Source: Streptomyces capillispiralis (GTDB lineage Bacteria; Actinomycetota; Actinomycetes; Streptomycetales; Streptomycetaceae). Taken from it: a DNA stretch of 64,000 nt. Both the position numbers and the translations under genes were made by a program. The notes below the pieces were generated by a model. That model was not told the origin of the DNA. It did not search any database and saw only the letters and a list, made by a program, of their open reading frames with translations. Of the stretch, positions 62,009 to 64,000 are shown in pieces; the stretch's first letter is position 1; every line of letters begins with the position of its first letter. The stretch lies in NCBI RefSeq assembly GCF_007829875.1, contig NZ_VIWV01000001.1:930001-994000 (forward strand), read 5' to 3'.

Positions 62009-64000
62009 ATGAGCCAGACCAGCGAGTTCATCACCATCACCGGGGCCGGGGAGAACAACCTCAAGGACGTCTCGCTCCGCATCCCGAAGGGCCGGCTGAC
62101 CGTGTTCACCGGCGTTTCGGGATCGGGGAAGTCGTCGGTCGTCTTCGACACGATCGCGGTCGAGTCGCAGCGGCAACTGGCCGAGACGTTCACCTGGTTC
62201 GTGCGCAGCCGGCTGCCCAAGTACGAACGTCCGCACGCGGAAGCGCTGGAGCACCTCACGCCCGCGATCGTCGTCGACCAGCGGCCCATCGGCGGCCACT
62301 CCCGGTCGACGGTCGGCACGATGACGGACGTCTCCTCGGTGCTGCGGGTGCTGTTCTCCCGGCACGGCACACCGAGCGCCGGACCGGCGACGGCGTACTC
62401 GTTCAACGACCCGTCGGGCATGTGCCCCGCGTGCGACGGCCTGGGCCGGACCGTACGGCCCGACTGGGACCGCATCCTCGACCCGGACCGCTCCCTCGCC
62501 GAGGGGGCGGTCCGCTTCCCGCCGTTCGCCGCCGGGACCTGGCAGGGGCAGGCGTACACCAACAGCGACGAGCTGGACCCGCACAAGCCGGTGCGGGAGT
62601 TCACCGCGGCCGAGCGGGAGTTCCTGATGCGGGGGCGCCCGGGCAGCAAGGTCACCGTGAGCGGCACGGGCGGGACGTGGACCACCGAGTACGAGGGGCT
62701 GGCCGACCGTTTCGAGCGGCTGTACCTGAAGCGGGACCTGGCGGGGATGAGCCAGAGGACCCGGGACACGGTGCGGGAGTTCCTGGCCGAGGGGGTCTGC
62801 GCGGCCTGCGGGGGCGCCCGGCTCAACGAGGCGGCGCTGGCGTCCCGGATCGGCGGCCGGTCCATCGCCGACTGCGCCCGGATGCAGGTCACCGACCTGA
62901 TCGCCGTGCTGCGGGAGATCGACGACCCGGTGGCCGCGCCGATCGCCCGGGCCGCCGTCGCCGCCCTGGAGCGGATCGAGCGGATCGGGCTCGGCTACCT
63001 CAGCCTCGACCGGGAGACGACCACCCTCTCCGGCGGCGAGGGGCAGCGGCTGAAGACCGTGCGGCACCTCGGGTCCAGTCTGACCGGGATGACGTACATC
63101 TTCGACGAGCCCAGCGTCGGACTGCACCCGCGGGACGTCCACCGCCTCGGTGAACTGCTGCTGCGGCTGCGCGACAAGGGCAACACGGTGCTGGTGGTCG
63201 AGCACGACCCCGACGTCATCGCCCTGGCCGACCATGTGGTCGACATGGGCCCGGGGGCGGGCACCGGGGGCGGCCGGGTGGTGTTCGAGGGGACGCCGGA
63301 CGCGCTCGCCGCCTCCGGCACGCTCACCGGACGGTGTCTGCGGCGGCGTACGGCGGTCAAGGACACGGTGCGGGAGGCGGTGGGCGAGCTGTGGGTGAAG
63401 GGGGCCCGCCGGCACAACCTGCGCGAGGTCACCGTGCGGTTCCCGGCCGGGGTGCTCACCGCGGTGACCGGGGTCGCCGGCTCCGGCAAGAGCACCCTGG
63501 TCGCCGAGTTCACCGCCGCCCACGGTGACGCCGTGGTGGTCGACCAGTCCTCGATCGGCATCTCCGCCCGGTCCACCCCGGCGACGTATCTCGGGATCAT
63601 GGACACGGTGCGGAAGATCTTCGCGCGGGAGACGGGGGCCGAGCCGGGGCTGTTCAGCTTCAACTCCGAGGGCGCCTGCGGGACCTGCGAGGGCCGCGGG
63701 ATCATGTACACCGACCTCGCGTTCATGGACCCGGTGACGACGACGTGCCCCGCCTGCGAGGGGCGGCGCTTCAAGGACGAGGTGCTGCGGCTGACCGTCG
63801 GCGGCCACTCCGTCGCCGACGTGCTGGAGATGACGGCCGAACAGGCGCTGGACCTCTTCGACGACACCGGGGTACGGCGCAGGCTGCGGGCGCTGCGGGA
63901 CGTCGGCCTGACCTACCTCACCCTGGGGCAGCCGCTGTCCACCCTCTCCGGCGGTGAACGGCAGCGGATCAAGCTCGCCACCCGGCTGCACCGCACGGGT
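62009..64000 (+). CDS. UvrA paralogue (UvrA2/DrrC-like), cut by the window edge
   Basis: Excinuclease-UvrA-like ATPase starting at the ATG at 62009; 664 residues are in the window and the gene continues. Walker A motifs are GVSGSGKSS and GVAGSGKST, signatures are LSGGEGQRLK and LSGGERQRIK, and zinc-type cysteine pairs CPACDG, CAACGG, CGTCEG and CPACEG are present. The second signature comes at about residue 650 instead of the usual 830 in full UvrA, so it lacks the UvrB-binding insertion, as in UvrA2 and DrrC. Next to an ABC-F gene, it may help drug tolerance, not classical repair. Confidence 0.92.
   Translation, partial: MSQTSEFITITGAGENNLKDVSLRIPKGRLTVFTGVSGSGKSSVVFDTIAVESQRQLAETFTWFVRSRLPKYERPHAEALEHLTPAIVVDQRPIGGHSRSTVGTMTDVSSVLRVLFSRHGTPSAGPATAYSFNDPSGMCPACDGLGRTVRPDWDRILDPDRSLAEGAVRFPPFAAGTWQGQAYTNSDELDPHKPVREFTAAEREFLMRGRPGSKVTVSGTGGTWTTEYEGLADRFERLYLKRDLAGMSQRTRDTVREFLAEGVCAACGGARLNEAALASRIGGRSIADCARMQVTDLIAVLREIDDPVAAPIARAAVAALERIERIGLGYLSLDRETTTLSGGEGQRLKTVRHLGSSLTGMTYIFDEPSVGLHPRDVHRLGELLLRLRDKGNTVLVVEHDPDVIALADHVVDMGPGAGTGGGRVVFEGTPDALAASGTLTGRCLRRRTAVKDTVREAVGELWVKGARRHNLREVTVRFPAGVLTAVTGVAGSGKSTLVAEFTAAHGDAVVVDQSSIGISARSTPATYLGIMDTVRKIFARETGAEPGLFSFNSEGACGTCEGRGIMYTDLAFMDPVTTTCPACEGRRFKDEVLRLTVGGHSVADVLEMTAEQALDLFDDTGVRRRLRALRDVGLTYLTLGQPLSTLSGGERQRIKLATRLHRTG

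Overview
The window is a stretch of chromosome from a Streptomyces-type actinomycete. GC content is about 72% with strong third-codon GC bias. It carries an SsgA-family sporulation gene, an actinobacterial LPFR small protein, many GTG/TTG starts, and ATGA/GTGA start-stop overlaps inside operons. From memory, the gene order matches the S. coelicolor region between ssgD (SCO6722) and the hopanoid cluster (SCO6759-SCO6771). I see no tRNA, rRNA, CRISPR array, IS element, integrase or phage gene, so this looks like core chromosome rather than an island.

Layout. (1) 53-2590, minus: a three-gene unit (SGNH hydrolase, GNAT acetyltransferase, metallo-beta-lactamase-fold hydrolase). (2) 2699-3927, minus: an M23/LysM cell-wall endopeptidase behind a clear c-di-AMP (ydaO/yuaA) riboswitch and a candidate promoter. 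(3) 4170-6257, minus: a GH36 alpha-galactosidase; then 6427-7224, plus: a tyrosine phosphatase. (4) 7241-21139, minus: the hopanoid block. hpnC, hpnD and hpnE make squalene from farnesyl diphosphate; a polyprenyl diphosphate synthase supplies prenyl diphosphate; shc cyclises squalene; hpnH and hpnG extend the side chain by the adenosyl/ribosyl route; dxs and ispG feed the MEP pathway; a class III aminotransferase could make aminobacteriohopanetriol. An XRE-cupin regulator and a 42-aa membrane protein follow, behind a 37-bp dyad. (5) 21439-28525, minus: seven tightly packed genes: an IPCT/DIPPS-like CDP-alcohol phosphatidyltransferase, a nucleotidyltransferase, a glycerol-1-phosphate-dehydrogenase-like enzyme, a second CDP-alcohol phosphotransferase, a GT2 glycosyltransferase and a TagG/TagH-type exporter. 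Together they look like an uncharacterised surface phosphopolymer or phosphoglycolipid pathway, and this is my best candidate for an undescribed system.

(6) 28856-35830: galE, a CDF metal efflux pump, idi (isopentenyl diphosphate isomerase, a plausible partner of the hopanoid block), an anti-sigma-like ATPase, an HdeD-family membrane protein, a crotonase lacking both usual glutamates, a DJ-1/PfpI enzyme with a GlxA-type AraC regulator, and a 43-aa LPFR protein. (7) 35936-50512: tex, an ABC-F ATPase, an unidentified protein, D-amino-acid oxidase, a BCCT osmolyte transporter, two secreted peptidases (M14, S15), a 36-bp tandem repeat, a macro-domain protein, an amino-acid permease and a MerR regulator. 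(8) 50559-56723: a fatty-acid oxidation operon (CaiB-type CoA transferase/racemase, thiolase, FadB-like multifunctional protein) and a divergent saccharopine-dehydrogenase-like reductase. (9) 56751-64000: small proteins, endonuclease V, ssgD, a GPP34 protein, and an ABC-F gene followed by a short UvrA paralogue. The ABC-F gene has a leader with a strong promoter, a three-codon reading frame and a terminator-like hairpin, which suggests antibiotic-responsive attenuation. The UvrA paralogue runs off the right edge.
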